A program made the position numbers and the translations under genes. DNA of 64,000 nt from the NCBI RefSeq assembly GCF_014199615.1, contig NZ_JACHOB010000001.1, forward strand, positions 992,001 to 1,056,000, written 5' to 3'. The notes beneath the pieces are model-generated. The model was given only the letters and a program-made list of their open reading frames with translations. It was not told the origin of the DNA and made no database searches. This DNA comes from Parvularcula dongshanensis. Its GTDB lineage: Bacteria; Pseudomonadota; Alphaproteobacteria; Caulobacterales; Parvularculaceae. Below, piece after piece: positions 30,056 to 39,457 of this stretch (the stretch's first letter is position 1; the number at the start of each line of letters is the position of its first letter).

Positions 30056-30934
30056 ATGGGCATCCTTCACATAACTCTCGCCGCGCTCGCGCTGACGACA
30101 GCGCAGGCGCAGACGCCGGCGCAAACGCCGAGCCAAATCCTCGAAGCGGCGCCGGAGGAGGTTTGGCAAGCGGTCGATCCCGAGAACCTGCTCGTCATGG
30201 ACCTGCCTAGCGGGACGATGCTGATAGAGCTGCGTCCGGACCTAGCGCAGCAGCACGTCGAACGTGTGAAGAGCCTGACGCGGCAGGGCTTCTACGACGG
30301 CACGGTGTTCCACCGCGTGATCGAAGGCTTCATGGCGCAAGGCGGCGATCCTACCGCGACGGGGACGGGCGGCTCGACGCTGCCGAACCTGCCCGGCGAG
30401 TTCGCACGGCCCGTGGCGGGGCTCGACGCCTTCGTGCCGCTCGGCCGGGACAACCGCGCCGCCCAGATCGGCTTCTTGGGCTCGGTGCCCGTCGGCGCGC
30501 AGCCTGCGACGCTGCCGGGCCTTCTGGTCGAGGATACGGTCGCGCTTTGGGGGCTTCACTGTCCCGGCGTGATGTCGATGGCGCGGGCGGGCGATCCCAA
30601 CTCGGCGAACAGCCAGTTCTTCGTCATGTTCGGCGACAACCGGTCGAGCCTGGACCAGCGCTACACCGTCTGGGGCCGGGTGGTGGACGGCCAGCGCAAC
30701 ACGCGCCGCATCAACAGGGGCGAACCGCCGGCGCGGCCGACGCCGATCGTGCGGATGCGCATCGCGGCGGACATTCCCGTCGAGGACCGTCCGGCCGTCG
30801 AAGTGTTGCGTTCGGACTCGGAGACCTTCACGGCCTGGCTGCGCTCGACGGGTGCCCTAAGCTCGACGGGTTTCTTTCGGGACGTCTGCAACGTGACCGT
30901 CCCGGTCCGCGTCAACAAGGAGATTACTTCATGA
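30056..30934 (+). CDS. Cyclophilin-type peptidyl-prolyl isomerase, exported
   Basis: 292 residues. Signal peptide (ITLAALALTTAQAQ), then a cyclophilin domain with GFYDGTVFHRVIEGFMAQGG, SQFFVMFGD and YTVWGRVVDG. Compared with the neighbouring paralogue it has an insertion of about 50 residues (around 125-170) and a C-terminal extension of about 60 residues. Likely a periplasmic folding factor. Stop overlaps the next start by ATGA. Confidence 0.93.
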   Translation: MGILHITLAALALTTAQAQTPAQTPSQILEAAPEEVWQAVDPENLLVMDLPSGTMLIELRPDLAQQHVERVKSLTRQGFYDGTVFHRVIEGFMAQGGDPTATGTGGSTLPNLPGEFARPVAGLDAFVPLGRDNRAAQIGFLGSVPVGAQPATLPGLLVEDTVALWGLHCPGVMSMARAGDPNSANSQFFVMFGDNRSSLDQRYTVWGRVVDGQRNTRRINRGEPPARPTPIVRMRIAADIPVEDRPAVEVLRSDSETFTAWLRSTGALSSTGFFRDVCNVTVPVRVNKEITS

Positions 30935-31377
30935 GCAAGCTCAAGCTGGAGCTCGAAACCGGCGACGTCGTCATCGAGACGTTCGAAGACAAAGCGCCGA
31001 AGCACGTCGCGCAGATCACGAAGCTGGCCGAAGACGGCTTCTACGACGGCACGGTGTTCCACCGCGTGATCGACGGCTTCATGGCGCAAGGGGGCGATCC
31101 GACCGGGACCGGCACGGGCGGCTACGAGAAGACGATCCCCGCCGAGTTCAACGACGTCAGCCACGCCGAGGGCGTCTGCTCGATGGCGCGGACGAACGAT
31201 CCGAACTCCGCTTCGAGCCAATTCTTCATCTGCCTCGACGATGCGAGCTTCCTCGACCGCCAGTACACCGCCTGGGGCAGGGTGGTCGAAGGCATGGACG
31301 CCGTCCACGCGATCAAGAAGGGCGAGCCGCCTCGCGAACCCACGAAGATCAAGAGCTTCCGTAAGATCGAAGACTAA
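30931..31377 (+). CDS. ppiB: Cyclophilin-type peptidyl-prolyl isomerase, cytoplasmic
   Basis: 148 residues, no signal peptide; minimal cyclophilin with FYDGTVFHRVIDGFMAQGGD, GVCSMARTNDPNSASSQFFI and YTAWGRVVEGMD. Coupled to the exported paralogue. AAGGAG is 10 bases upstream of the ATG. Part of its DNA is nearly identical to the first copy. Confidence 0.95.
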   Translation: MSKLKLELETGDVVIETFEDKAPKHVAQITKLAEDGFYDGTVFHRVIDGFMAQGGDPTGTGTGGYEKTIPAEFNDVSHAEGVCSMARTNDPNSASSQFFICLDDASFLDRQYTAWGRVVEGMDAVHAIKKGEPPREPTKIKSFRKIED

Positions 31378-31384
31378 GAAGCCT

Positions 31385-31771
31385 TCAGGCGACGGCTTCG
31401 AGCTTGGTTCGGGCCGTCGCCGCCTCGACGAGCGCTTCGATCAGGCGTGCGCCGCCGGCCGGCTTGGTCAGGAACGGCACGCCCGGAAAGCGAAAGCCGA
31501 CCCCGTCCTCCCGGCAGGTCGCGGAGTGGAACAGGAACGGCACGTCGAGCGCCTGCAACGCGTTGGCCACCGGCCAGACCAGCCCGTCCCCGACGTCGAT
31601 GTCGAGTACGGCGAGGTCGAAGGCCGCCAGGTTGAGCGAGTTCGCGTCAGCCAGACTCCGAGCGATGACGACCTCGGCGCCGTGGTCGCTCAGCGACCAG
31701 TTGAGGTCCATCGCGATGATGGCCTCGTCCTCAACCACGAGGATGCGCTGTCCATCCAAGTCATGCGTCAT
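31385..31771 (-). CDS. Stand-alone response-regulator receiver protein
   Basis: 128 residues, single REC domain: ILVVEDEAIIAMDLNW, phosphoacceptor in LAVLDIDVG, Lys in FLTKPAGG. It resembles the receiver at 29433 in length and architecture; the two flank the cyclophilin pair. Converges on ppiB with a 7-base gap. Confidence 0.92.
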   Translation of the reverse strand: MTHDLDGQRILVVEDEAIIAMDLNWSLSDHGAEVVIARSLADANSLNLAAFDLAVLDIDVGDGLVWPVANALQALDVPFLFHSATCREDGVGFRFPGVPFLTKPAGGARLIEALVEAATARTKLEAVA

Positions 31772-31848
31772 GCGAGGCCAAACTCCTGCCTACTCGGCCG
31801 AGGATGACCGTGGCGCAATCTGGCCTGCGAGTCCTATGCCATGGCGCA

Positions 31849-31875
31849 ATGATAGCGCAAACGTGACGACTTCAA
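31849..31875 (-). promoter_or_regulatory. Possible promoter of the receiver gene at 31385
   Basis: On the minus strand TTGAAG and TATCAT stand 15 bases apart in the 141-base gap after cobS. Spacing is shorter than ideal. Two copies of ATTGCGCCA lie around and downstream of it (near 31811 and 31842) and could be a regulator site. Confidence 0.3.
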
Positions 31876-31912
31876 GACAGATTGGTTGTCAGTGGCAGCC
31901 GGAGCCGCCGCC

Positions 31913-32902
31913 TCACGCGACGTCGACGAGGTGGGCCGCTTCGGGAAGGTCTTCGCCGAAGGCGCGTTGGTAGAACTCGGCCACCAATGGGCGTTCCATC
32001 TCGTCGCACTTGTTGAGGAAGGTGACCCGGAAGGCGTAGCCGACATCGCCGAAGATCTCGGCGTTCTGCGCCCAAGTGATGACTGTCCGCGGGCTCATCA
32101 CGGTCGAGATGTCGCCGTTCATCAGCGCGTTTCGGGTCATGTCGGCGACGCGGACCATGGCCCCGAGCGTCCTTCTGCCGTCGTCTCCGGCGTAGGAGGG
32201 CAGCTTCGCGGCGACGATCTCGACCTCCTCGTCATGCGGCAGGTAGTTGAGCGTCGTGACGATCGACCAGCGGTCCATCTGACCTTGGTTGATCTGCTGC
32301 GTACCGTGATAGAGGCCCGTCGTATCGCCGAGGCCGATCGTGTTGGTCGTCGCGAAGAGCCGGAAGTAGGGGTTCGGCATCAGGACGCGGTTCTGATCGA
32401 GCAGCGTCAGGCGGCCCTCCGCCTCCAGCACGCGCTGGATCACGAACATCACGTCCGGCCGGCCCGCATCGTACTCGTCGAAGACGAGGGCGACGGGCCT
32501 TTGGAAGGCCCAGGGCAGGATGCCCTCCTTGAAGGCGGTGACCTGCTTGCCGTCCTCCACCACGATCGCGTCCTTGCCGATCATGTCGATGCGGCTGACG
32601 TGACTGTCGAGGTTCACGCGGACGCAAGGCCAGTTGAGGCGGGCGGCGACCTGCTCGATATGCGTCGACTTGCCCGTGCCGTGATAGCCCTGAACCATGA
32701 CGCGGCGGTTGTGAGAGAACCCCGCCAGGATCGCGAGCGTGGTCTTCGGGTCGAACCGGTAGGTCGGGTCGAGCGGCGGAACGTAAGGGTTGCCTTCGGA
32801 GAAGGCGGGGACCGTCATCTTCGTCTCGATGCCGAACACCTCTCCCGCCGAGACGGTCGTGTCCGGCGCTTCTGGCATGTCGGGTTCGGTAAGGACGGTC
32901 AT
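31913..32902 (-). CDS. cobS: Cobaltochelatase subunit CobS (AAA+ ATPase)
   Basis: With CobN and CobT inserts cobalt into hydrogenobyrinic diamide in aerobic B12 synthesis. 329 residues: [20 protein letters not shown], Walker A in [20 protein letters not shown], Walker B in [33 protein letters not shown], and [12 protein letters not shown]. cobT, which usually follows, is absent here; the downstream gene is the receiver. Confidence 0.94.
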   Translation of the reverse strand: MTVLTEPDMPEAPDTTVSAGEVFGIETKMTVPAFSEGNPYVPPLDPTYRFDPKTTLAILAGFSHNRRVMVQGYHGTGKSTHIEQVAARLNWPCVRVNLDSHVSRIDMIGKDAIVVEDGKQVTAFKEGILPWAFQRPVALVFDEYDAGRPDVMFVIQRVLEAEGRLTLLDQNRVLMPNPYFRLFATTNTIGLGDTTGLYHGTQQINQGQMDRWSIVTTLNYLPHDEEVEIVAAKLPSYAGDDGRRTLGAMVRVADMTRNALMNGDISTVMSPRTVITWAQNAEIFGDVGYAFRVTFLNKCDEMERPLVAEFYQRAFGEDLPEAAHLVDVA

Positions 32903-33030
32903 TCGGGCCTCGGGCGTCTTCGTTCGGCGGCGGTAACCAAGATGGCGCGGCGGCGCAACGCGGCGAGGTGTGGCGGGCTTGCCTAGGCCGTCATGGCAGG
33001 CTCTGGTTCCAGGAGACGCTAGGGGGACGA

Positions 33031-33513
33031 ATGGCCGGAAACTCTTCAGGCGGTCCGGGGCTTATGAAGCTCGCGCTTCTATGCCTCGGCGTCGGACCGA
33101 TCTGGGGCGCGGTGGCCGTCTCGGCCGGGTTCGTGCTGTTCGGCGTCAGCCAGGACCTCAGTGCCGGCATGCCCCTCGCCTTGGTGTTCAGGTCCCTCGG
33201 CAGCATGGTGGGCGCGTTCATCCTGGCCATGGTGGGGGCCCACATCGTCGGCGGCATTCCCGCAGCGCTCGGCGGCGTGCTGCTCGGATTGTTCTGGCCG
33301 AGGCTCGGCTGGTCGGTCTGGACGACGCTCCTCGCTTCGGCCGTGTCGGGGTTCGCGACGGCCGTGGTCTTCCTGATCGTCGTCGGGGGTGCCCTGTTCG
33401 CCTTCTGGGCCGTTCCCATATGCCTGTTCAGCGGCTTGATGACTTGGCGCTTCACGCTGCGCGGTAAGGGACCGAAGCAGGACGCCAGCGGTACGGCGGA
33501 GGTTTTCGCTTGA
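33031..33513 (+). CDS. Membrane protein of unknown function
   Basis: 160 residues with four to five hydrophobic segments (about 12-36, 48-72, 74-95, 99-135). ATG at 33031 with AGGGGGACGA upstream; the longer frame to 32968 is unlikely. Divergent from cobS. The following gene starts within its last codons. Confidence 0.75.
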   Translation: MAGNSSGGPGLMKLALLCLGVGPIWGAVAVSAGFVLFGVSQDLSAGMPLALVFRSLGSMVGAFILAMVGAHIVGGIPAALGGVLLGLFWPRLGWSVWTTLLASAVSGFATAVVFLIVVGGALFAFWAVPICLFSGLMTWRFTLRGKGPKQDASGTAEVFA

Positions 33514-34208
33514 AGACGGCCGAAGAGATCGTGGCGGCGGACGAGGCCGGCGCGGTAAGAGACTTCATCGAGGCGGACCCGGAGGCCGAAGGCGCGCTCC
33601 GGGAGGCCGCCTCGCGGCACGGTGCCGACGCGGTGCTGCACGAACTCGACGCCATCGCGCTTGGCCGCGAAGGCCGTTCGACCGACACGCCTCACCTCGA
33701 GGTCCGCCTCCAGGCGCATCCGGTCTTCGCGGGCCGCAACCACGCCTATCTGATGGTCATCGTCGACGATCACCCCGCCTTCGAAGGCGATCCCCGCTTC
33801 ACCCGCACGCTTCCGGACGGGCGCCGCTACGCGACGCTCGGAGCGGGGCCCAAGGACATGAACCCCATCTTCGGCACGCTGGTGTCGAGCGTGAACCGCG
33901 CATGGGACGCGAGCCTGCTGATCCCCGATACCTACGATGCCGAGATCCAGCACCCGCTGGTCGTGTCCGGCGAGATGACCGAACGCGAGGCGGTCGAGCG
34001 CCTGTTCGAGGTCGATGCGCGCTACGCGGACCTTACCGATTACGACATGATCCCGTTCCGCTGGTCGGGCGGCTACAACTCGAACGGCTACCTGTCCGGC
34101 CTTCTCGAAGTGGTCGGCTGGTCGCCCGAGGCGCCGCCGCACGTGCCCGGCTGGGACAAGCCGCTGCCGGGGGCGGCCTTCACGCTGGAACCGCCCGACG
34201 CGGCGTAA
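33510..34208 (+). CDS. Hypothetical protein with a C-terminal NSN motif
   Basis: 232 residues, acidic, soluble. Features: HLEVRLQAHPVFAGRNHAYL, DRRYATLGAGPKDM-like GRRYATLGAGPKDMNPIF, and FRWSGGYNSNGYLSGLLEVV near the end. The late Asn-Ser-Asn segment with a conserved-looking earlier His is reminiscent of papain-like or toxin-type folds, but this is a weak resemblance. TTG start overlaps the upstream stop (TTGA), so it is translated with the membrane protein. Confidence 0.65.
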   Translation: MKTAEEIVAADEAGAVRDFIEADPEAEGALREAASRHGADAVLHELDAIALGREGRSTDTPHLEVRLQAHPVFAGRNHAYLMVIVDDHPAFEGDPRFTRTLPDGRRYATLGAGPKDMNPIFGTLVSSVNRAWDASLLIPDTYDAEIQHPLVVSGEMTEREAVERLFEVDARYADLTDYDMIPFRWSGGYNSNGYLSGLLEVVGWSPEAPPHVPGWDKPLPGAAFTLEPPDAA

Positions 34209-34220
34209 GCTCAAGAGCCG

Positions 34221-36590
34221 TCAGGCGCGCCTCTTCTCCTTGTCGACCGTCGGGCTCCACTTCGCGATCACGGCGATGATGGCGTCGCGTTTGATCGGCT
34301 TGGAGATGTAGTCGTCCATGCCGGCGGCACGGCAGCGGTCCTTGTCCTCGTTCATGACGTGCGCCGTCGCCGCGATGATCGGCGTGCGCGGCAGCTTGGC
34401 TTCGGCCTCGTGTCCCCTGATCGCGCGCGTCGCTTCGATGCCGTCCATCTCCGGCATGGAGACGTCCATGATGACGATGTCCGGCCGCTTCGCCTTGTAC
34501 CTCTCGACGGCGATGCGCCCGTTGCAGGCGATCTCGATCTCGTGCCCCTGGTCCGCGAGCATGTTGGTCAGGACCATCTGGTTCACGACGTTGTCCTCCG
34601 CGATCAGGAGGTCGAGCGCGACGACGTCGGCGGGTTTCGGGCGCGGCGCGGGCTCGGTCGCCTTGCGCACGACCTCGCGCAGCTCGCCCGCCGTCGTTCG
34701 GGCGGTCTCGCTCAGGGCCTGCGCGAGGGCGTCGATGAGGAGCGTGGTCCGGATCGGTTTGACGAGCCAGGCGGCGAAGCGCTTCTGCTCGCGCGAGCTG
34801 GCGGACTGCGCCTCGTTCACGGAGGAGAGCATGATGATCGGGACGTCGGCGCTTTCCGGCCGCGCCTTCACCGCCTCGGCGAACGCCTCGCCGTTCATGC
34901 CGGGCATCTGATAGTCGGTGACGATCAGGTCGGGGGGAGACGCGCCCATGCCGCGCAGGACGGAGAGGGCCTCCGGACCCGACGGCGCGGCCACCACCTC
35001 GGCGCCCCAGGTCGTCAGCTGTTCTCGAAGAATGCGCCGGTTGACCTCGTTGTCGTCGACCACGAGCACGCGAACGCCGCCGATGGAAGCCGCGACCTTG
35101 CCGTTCGCAGCCCCCGCGGCGTCCACCGGCAAGGCGATGTCGAAGTAGAATGTGGAGCCTCGACCGAGCTCGCTCTCGGCCTTCAGCGTGCCGCCCGCGA
35201 GTTCCACGATCGAACGGGAGATCGCGAGGCCGAGGCCGGTTCCCTCGTAGCGGCGCGAGGACGACCCATCGACCTGCTCGAACTTCTCGAAGATCCGGTC
35301 GAGCTTGTCGGCGGGAATGCCGATGCCTGTGTCGGTGACAGAGAGGCGCAAGGCGGCCCGTTCGCCTTCGTCCGAGCCCGTGACCTCGACGAGGACGTGG
35401 CCCTTGTCGGTGAACTTGACGGCGTTGCCGACGAGGTTGGTGATCACCTGCCGCAAACGCCCCCCGTCGCCGACGAGATGCTCCGGCAAGCCGGGTTGAT
35501 AGCGGACCACGATCTCGAGGTCCTTCTCCCTGGCGCGGCCCGAGACGAGGCTGACGACGTCCTCGATGGCGGTGTGGAGGTTGAAGGGCGAGGGGCTCAG
35601 CTCGAACTTGCCCGCCTCGATCTTCGAGAAGTCGAGGATGTCGTTGATGATCGTCACGAGGCTGGTGCCGGACGACATGATGATGCCGGCGAGCTCGCGC
35701 TGATGGGAATCGAGCGGCGTGTCGAGAAGGACCTCCGCCATGCCGAGGACGCCGTTCATGGGCGTACGGATCTCGTGGGACATGTTGGCGAGGAACTCCG
35801 ACTTCGCCTTGCTGGCGGCTTCGGCCTTCTCCATCGAAGTCCTCAGCTCGAGCGTACGCTGACGGACGGTTTCCTCCAGCGTCTCGTCGCGGCGTTTCAC
35901 CTCGCCGATCATGGCGTTGAACCCGAGGGCCAGGAGACCGACCTCGTCCTGGCTCTTCACGTCCACGAGGCGGCTGTAGTCCTTGAGGTCGCGGATGTCG
36001 GCGGTGGCGTCGGTCAGCGCCTGGATCGGCCGGACGATCGCGCGGGCGACGAGCGAAGAGAGGACCCAGGCGACGACGATCGCGACGAGAAGGACCGCGG
36101 AGGCGATCTCGATGTACTGACCGACCCGCTCACCGAGGCGCTCCTTGCTCACCGTCAGCTGGAGCGCGGCCAGCACCTCGTCGCCGATCCGCACAGGGGC
36201 TTGGACGACGACGGTACCGCCGACCCGGGCGGCGCCCTCCGCGCCGACCGGCAGCGCCTGCGGCGGCGTCAGCGGCCGGCCCTCCTGGTGATAGGCGGCG
36301 ATGAGCGTCCCCGCCGGCGTCAGGACGGCCGCGTTCGTGATGTCGGAGATCTCCTCGAACGCGCCGAGGTTCTCCTCGATCGCGAGGACGTCGTCGAAGA
36401 CCACGGCGGCGGAGATGTTGGACGCCGTGACCCGCGCGAGCTCCGTGCGCTCGCGCACGAGGTCCCGCTCGAAGGTCGCCGCCTCGTAGCCGACGAAGCT
36501 CGCGCTCGCGACGAAGAGGACGAAGATCGTCGTCCCCACGATCCCGAAGGTGATCTTGCCTCTGATGGAGATGCGCGAGAGCCAGCTCAT
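34221..36590 (-). CDS. Hybrid sensor histidine kinase with two receiver domains
   Basis: 789 residues: TM at about 11-33, periplasmic sensor (CHASE8-like, 34-158), TM 161-182, HAMP (183-235), coiled coil, HisKA with His272 in [17 protein letters not shown], HATPase with N and G boxes (about 385-500), REC1 (phosphoacceptor in [10 protein letters not shown]) and REC2 (in [12 protein letters not shown]). The layout resembles BarA/TorS-type kinases without an Hpt domain. Signal and output unknown. Confidence 0.95.
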   Translation of the reverse strand: MSWLSRISIRGKITFGIVGTTIFVLFVASASFVGYEAATFERDLVRERTELARVTASNISAAVVFDDVLAIEENLGAFEEISDITNAAVLTPAGTLIAAYHQEGRPLTPPQALPVGAEGAARVGGTVVVQAPVRIGDEVLAALQLTVSKERLGERVGQYIEIASAVLLVAIVVAWVLSSLVARAIVRPIQALTDATADIRDLKDYSRLVDVKSQDEVGLLALGFNAMIGEVKRRDETLEETVRQRTLELRTSMEKAEAASKAKSEFLANMSHEIRTPMNGVLGMAEVLLDTPLDSHQRELAGIIMSSGTSLVTIINDILDFSKIEAGKFELSPSPFNLHTAIEDVVSLVSGRAREKDLEIVVRYQPGLPEHLVGDGGRLRQVITNLVGNAVKFTDKGHVLVEVTGSDEGERAALRLSVTDTGIGIPADKLDRIFEKFEQVDGSSSRRYEGTGLGLAISRSIVELAGGTLKAESELGRGSTFYFDIALPVDAAGAANGKVAASIGGVRVLVVDDNEVNRRILREQLTTWGAEVVAAPSGPEALSVLRGMGASPPDLIVTDYQMPGMNGEAFAEAVKARPESADVPIIMLSSVNEAQSASSREQKRFAAWLVKPIRTTLLIDALAQALSETARTTAGELREVVRKATEPAPRPKPADVVALDLLIAEDNVVNQMVLTNMLADQGHEIEIACNGRIAVERYKAKRPDIVIMDVSMPEMDGIEATRAIRGHEAEAKLPRTPIIAATAHVMNEDKDRCRAAGMDDYISKPIKRDAIIAVIAKWSPTVDKEKRRA

Positions 36591-36728
36591 CGTGGACCTT
36601 CGACGATCGCGGCCTCACGCACGCGGCGCGGCGCGGCCGCGACGCGCGAGGCGTTGCCTTGCTTGTCCGTCAGGACGCGATTGCCCACGCAGGATCTCCC
36701 GCCAACCAGGCGCAATCTAAGTTTCGAA

Positions 36729-36747
36729 GCTGAACGAAAAGTTCAGC
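36729..36747. promoter_or_regulatory. Short perfect palindrome in the NDUFA12 upstream region
   Basis: GCTGAAC, loop GAAAA, GTTCAGC: 7 perfect pairs, between the divergent kinase and NDUFA12 genes (gap 36591-36870). It could be an operator or an RNA hairpin; the five-base spacer does not match the known LexA boxes. Confidence 0.35.
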
Positions 36748-36870
36748 GTGGCGCTAGGATCGTCGGCGTTTCGGGAACGAAGTCGTGAGGCTTCCCCGCC
36801 TTCCGGGCCGGGCCGGTCGCGATCGCCTTTGCCGTGGACGGCGAAGCTTCGCTGCCGCATAAGCGCGTCC

Positions 36871-37284
36871 ATGATCGGCATCATCAAGCGCATCTTCGTC
36901 TGGTGGCACTCGGCCACCTTCGGCACGTCGCTCACCCTCTGGCGGAGGGGGGCCCGCTTCGTCGGCGAGGACGAGCAGGGCAACAAGTACTACGAGGAGG
37001 GCAAGTCGCCGTCCTTCTCCGACGGTCGCCGTCGTCGCTGGGTGGTCTATCATGGCGTCGCCGAGGCGAGCCGCGTGCCGCCTGACTGGCACGGCTGGCT
37101 GCACCACATCTGGGACGAGCCGCCGACGGTCGTGCCGCTGCCGCGCAAGAAGTTCGAGCGCCAGCACCTTCCGAACATGACCGGCACGCCGCTCGCCTAC
37201 CGGCCCATCGGCTCGCTGACGCGGGTGGACGAGGGCCGGAAGGTGGACCAAGATTACGAGGCGTGGAGCCCCGAAGAAGCGTAG
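36871..37284 (+). CDS. NADH:ubiquinone oxidoreductase accessory subunit NDUFA12
   Basis: 137 residues, the bacterial homologue of the 17.2-kDa mitochondrial complex I subunit, specific to alphaproteobacteria. Core motifs: FVGEDEQGNKYYEEGK, RRRWVVYHGVAEASRVPPDW, HGWLHHIWDEPPT and PNMTGTPLAYRPIGSL. ATG at 36871 with a normal N-terminus. The main nuo operon is elsewhere. Next to DUF2155 and aat as in many alphaproteobacteria. Confidence 0.95.
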   Translation: MIGIIKRIFVWWHSATFGTSLTLWRRGARFVGEDEQGNKYYEEGKSPSFSDGRRRRWVVYHGVAEASRVPPDWHGWLHHIWDEPPTVVPLPRKKFERQHLPNMTGTPLAYRPIGSLTRVDEGRKVDQDYEAWSPEEA

Positions 37285-37325
37285 GCTCAAGCGCAGGCAA
37301 GCATTGCAAGCCGGGCAGGGCAGGC

Positions 37326-37964
37326 ATGACGACATCCCTTCGAGCAGGTCTGATCGCGGTGCTCTCCGCCGTGCCGAGCATGGCGTTGGCGCAGGCGGGC
37401 CCGCCCGTTCAGGCGCTGCGTCCGGACGCGGCCGAAGCGAACGAGCCTCTCGGCTGGACCACGACGCCCGAGATCGCCGAAGAGGACGGTACGGAACTCG
37501 ACCGCCTGTCCCGCTCGCCCTCCGGCATCGCGTTCGGCGCGGAGCTGCTGCGGCGGCAGTCCGACAACCCCCTCAAGCCCGTCTCGGTCACGCTGCGCGC
37601 CCTCGACAAGGTGACGGCGGCCTATCGCGACCTCGAAGTGCCCATCGGCGAAGAGATGTCCTTCGGGACCCTGACCCTGCTGCCGCGCACATGCGACAAG
37701 CGCCCGCCCGAAGAGTTCCCGGAGACGAGCGTGTTCCTGGAGGTCTTCGCCTCCGATGCCGACGTCCACGGCCGCCGCACCCGCGCGGCGCAGCGCGAGG
37801 AGAAGGCCGCCGCCCGCAGAGCGGCACGCCCGGGGGCAGAAGAGGCGCGGCCCGCGCTGTTCCGCGGCTGGATGTTCGCTTCGACCCCGTCCCTCAACGC
37901 CCTCGAGCACCCGGTCTACGACGTCTGGGTGATCGACTGTAAGATGGTCGACCCGGAGACCTGA
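37326..37964 (+). CDS. DUF2155 family exported protein
   Basis: 212 residues with signal peptide (GLIAVLSAVPSMALAQ), LRALDKVTAAYRDLEVPIGE, FGTLTLLPRTCDKRPPEE and FRGWMFASTPSLNALEHPVY. The conserved Cys in RTCDKRP and VIDCK may pair. Function unknown. Its last 49 bases overlap the end of the convergent aat gene. Confidence 0.92.
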   Translation: MTTSLRAGLIAVLSAVPSMALAQAGPPVQALRPDAAEANEPLGWTTTPEIAEEDGTELDRLSRSPSGIAFGAELLRRQSDNPLKPVSVTLRALDKVTAAYRDLEVPIGEEMSFGTLTLLPRTCDKRPPEEFPETSVFLEVFASDADVHGRRTRAAQREEKAAARRAARPGAEEARPALFRGWMFASTPSLNALEHPVYDVWVIDCKMVDPET

Positions 37965-38584
37965 GGGGGCAGGGCGGCGAAGTCGCCCTCGATGCGCAGC
38001 GCCGCTTCGAGCCGCCGCGCATAGTCGTCGGCGGGGACGTCCTCGACCCCGAAGCGCCGCAGGTGATCGGTCGTGAACTGCGTGTCCAGGAGACCATAGC
38101 CGCCCGCCGAGAGGCGGCCTGCCAGGTGGACGAGGCAGACCTTGCTGGCGTCGGTGACGACCGAGAACATGCTCTCGCCGAAGAAGGCGCCGCCGAGCGA
38201 GACGCCGTAGAGCCCGCCGACGAGGACATCGTCCAGCCACGCTTCGACCGAGTGGGCGTAGCCGAGCGTGTGGAGCTGGCAGTAGGCATCGAGGATCTCG
38301 CCGTTGATCCAGGTCTGCTCGCGCTCGGTTTGGGGGGCGGCGCAGCCTTCCATCACCGCGCGGAAGGCGGTGTCCACGCGTATCTCGAAGAGGTCGCGGC
38401 GCACGGTTCGCCGCAGGCGGCGGGGGATGTGGATGCCCCTTATCGGCAGAACGCCTCGCACGTCCGGCCGCACCCAGAAGACCTCGCGCGCGTAGCGGTC
38501 CTCGCCCATGGGGAAGTAGCCGATGCGGTAGGCCTGGAGGAGGAGGTCCGAGGTCAGGCGGACGGGCGGCAGCGGGCGGGACAT
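37916..38584 (-). CDS. aat: Leucyl/phenylalanyl-tRNA-protein transferase
   Basis: Adds Leu or Phe to N-terminal Lys/Arg, creating N-degrons for ClpAP. 222 residues: LLQAYRIGYFPMGED, FWVRPDVRGVLPI, YCQLHTLGYAHSVEAW, GGLYGVSLGGAFFGESMFS and LLDTQFTTDHLRRFGV. The 3' end overlaps DUF2155 on the opposite strand. Confidence 0.96.
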   Translation of the reverse strand: MSRPLPPVRLTSDLLLQAYRIGYFPMGEDRYAREVFWVRPDVRGVLPIRGIHIPRRLRRTVRRDLFEIRVDTAFRAVMEGCAAPQTEREQTWINGEILDAYCQLHTLGYAHSVEAWLDDVLVGGLYGVSLGGAFFGESMFSVVTDASKVCLVHLAGRLSAGGYGLLDTQFTTDHLRRFGVEDVPADDYARRLEAALRIEGDFAALPPQVSGSTILQSITQTS

Positions 38585-38718
38585 CAGCCGATGATGCGCC
38601 GTTCCGCCCCGCCTGTCAGCGGCTTCCTGGGCCTGCGCACCGGAACCTTCATACGTTCATGACGTTGGCCTGGGGAGAGTATGGTCATGACGCCCCCACC
38701 GTTCAGCGACGCGACGCG

Positions 38719-38967
38719 ATGAGCCGTTTGGCCGAACGGTCGATCGTCGCGTTCCTGATCTGGATCGCCGTCTATCCGAGCGTGCTCCTCGCGAACTACG
38801 CCCTGCACGCGCTCGGCTTCACGCAGCTGCCGCTGCCCGTGAGCGTGCTTCTGACCACGATGATCACCGTGCCGGTCCTGGAGTTCGGAGCCATCCCGGT
38901 CATCAAGAAGATCGTCGCGAAGGGCGAGGAGCGGCTGGGCGTCGACGGCGAGCTTCGGGACGACTGA
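38719..38967 (+). CDS. Small membrane protein
   Basis: 82 residues with two TM segments (about 8-32 and 38-60) and a charged C-tail. ATG at 38719 preferred over the upstream 38659, which would add a non-hydrophobic extension. No family assigned. Confidence 0.65.
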   Translation: MSRLAERSIVAFLIWIAVYPSVLLANYALHALGFTQLPLPVSVLLTTMITVPVLEFGAIPVIKKIVAKGEERLGVDGELRDD

Positions 38968-39033
38968 CCGTCTGGCCTCTCCGCGACGGCGCTGTTATGC
39001 GCCCGCGACCGAATTCAACAAAAGGAGGCGCCC

Positions 39034-39456
39034 ATGGCGCTCGAACGGACCTTCTCGATCATCAAGCCCGACGCGACCCGCCGCAACATCACCGGCAAGG
39101 TCGTCTCCATGCTCGAAGAGGGCGGCCTGCGCGTGATCGCGCAGAAACGCATTCAGATGACCAAGGAACAGGCCGAAGGCTTCTACGCCGTCCACAAGGA
39201 ACGGCCGTTCTTCGGTGACCTCGTCAGCTTCATGACCTCGGGCCCGGTCGTGGTCCAAGTACTCGAAGGCGAGAACGCCATCGCGCGCAACCGCGAGATC
39301 ATGGGCGCGACGAACCCCGAGAACGCCGACGCGGGCACGATCCGCAAGGAGCTCGCCGAGTCGATCGAGGCGAACACGGTGCACGGCTCGGACGCGCCGG
39401 AGACCGCCAAGGACGAGATCGCCTACTTCTTCTCCGAAGACGAGATCGTCGGCTGA
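39034..39456 (+). CDS. ndk: Nucleoside diphosphate kinase
   Basis: Transfers phosphate from ATP to nucleoside diphosphates. 140 residues: [40 protein letters not shown] and the active His in [19 protein letters not shown] lies 7 bases upstream of the ATG, a near-perfect ribosome binding site. Confidence 0.98.
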   Translation: MALERTFSIIKPDATRRNITGKVVSMLEEGGLRVIAQKRIQMTKEQAEGFYAVHKERPFFGDLVSFMTSGPVVVQVLEGENAIARNREIMGATNPENADAGTIRKELAESIEANTVHGSDAPETAKDEIAYFFSEDEIVG

Positions 39457-39457
39457 A

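Noticed and set aside
34359-36788. 809-residue plus-strand frame over the hybrid kinase
   Set aside because: Antisense shadow of the kinase gene, which has every expected domain on the minus strand.
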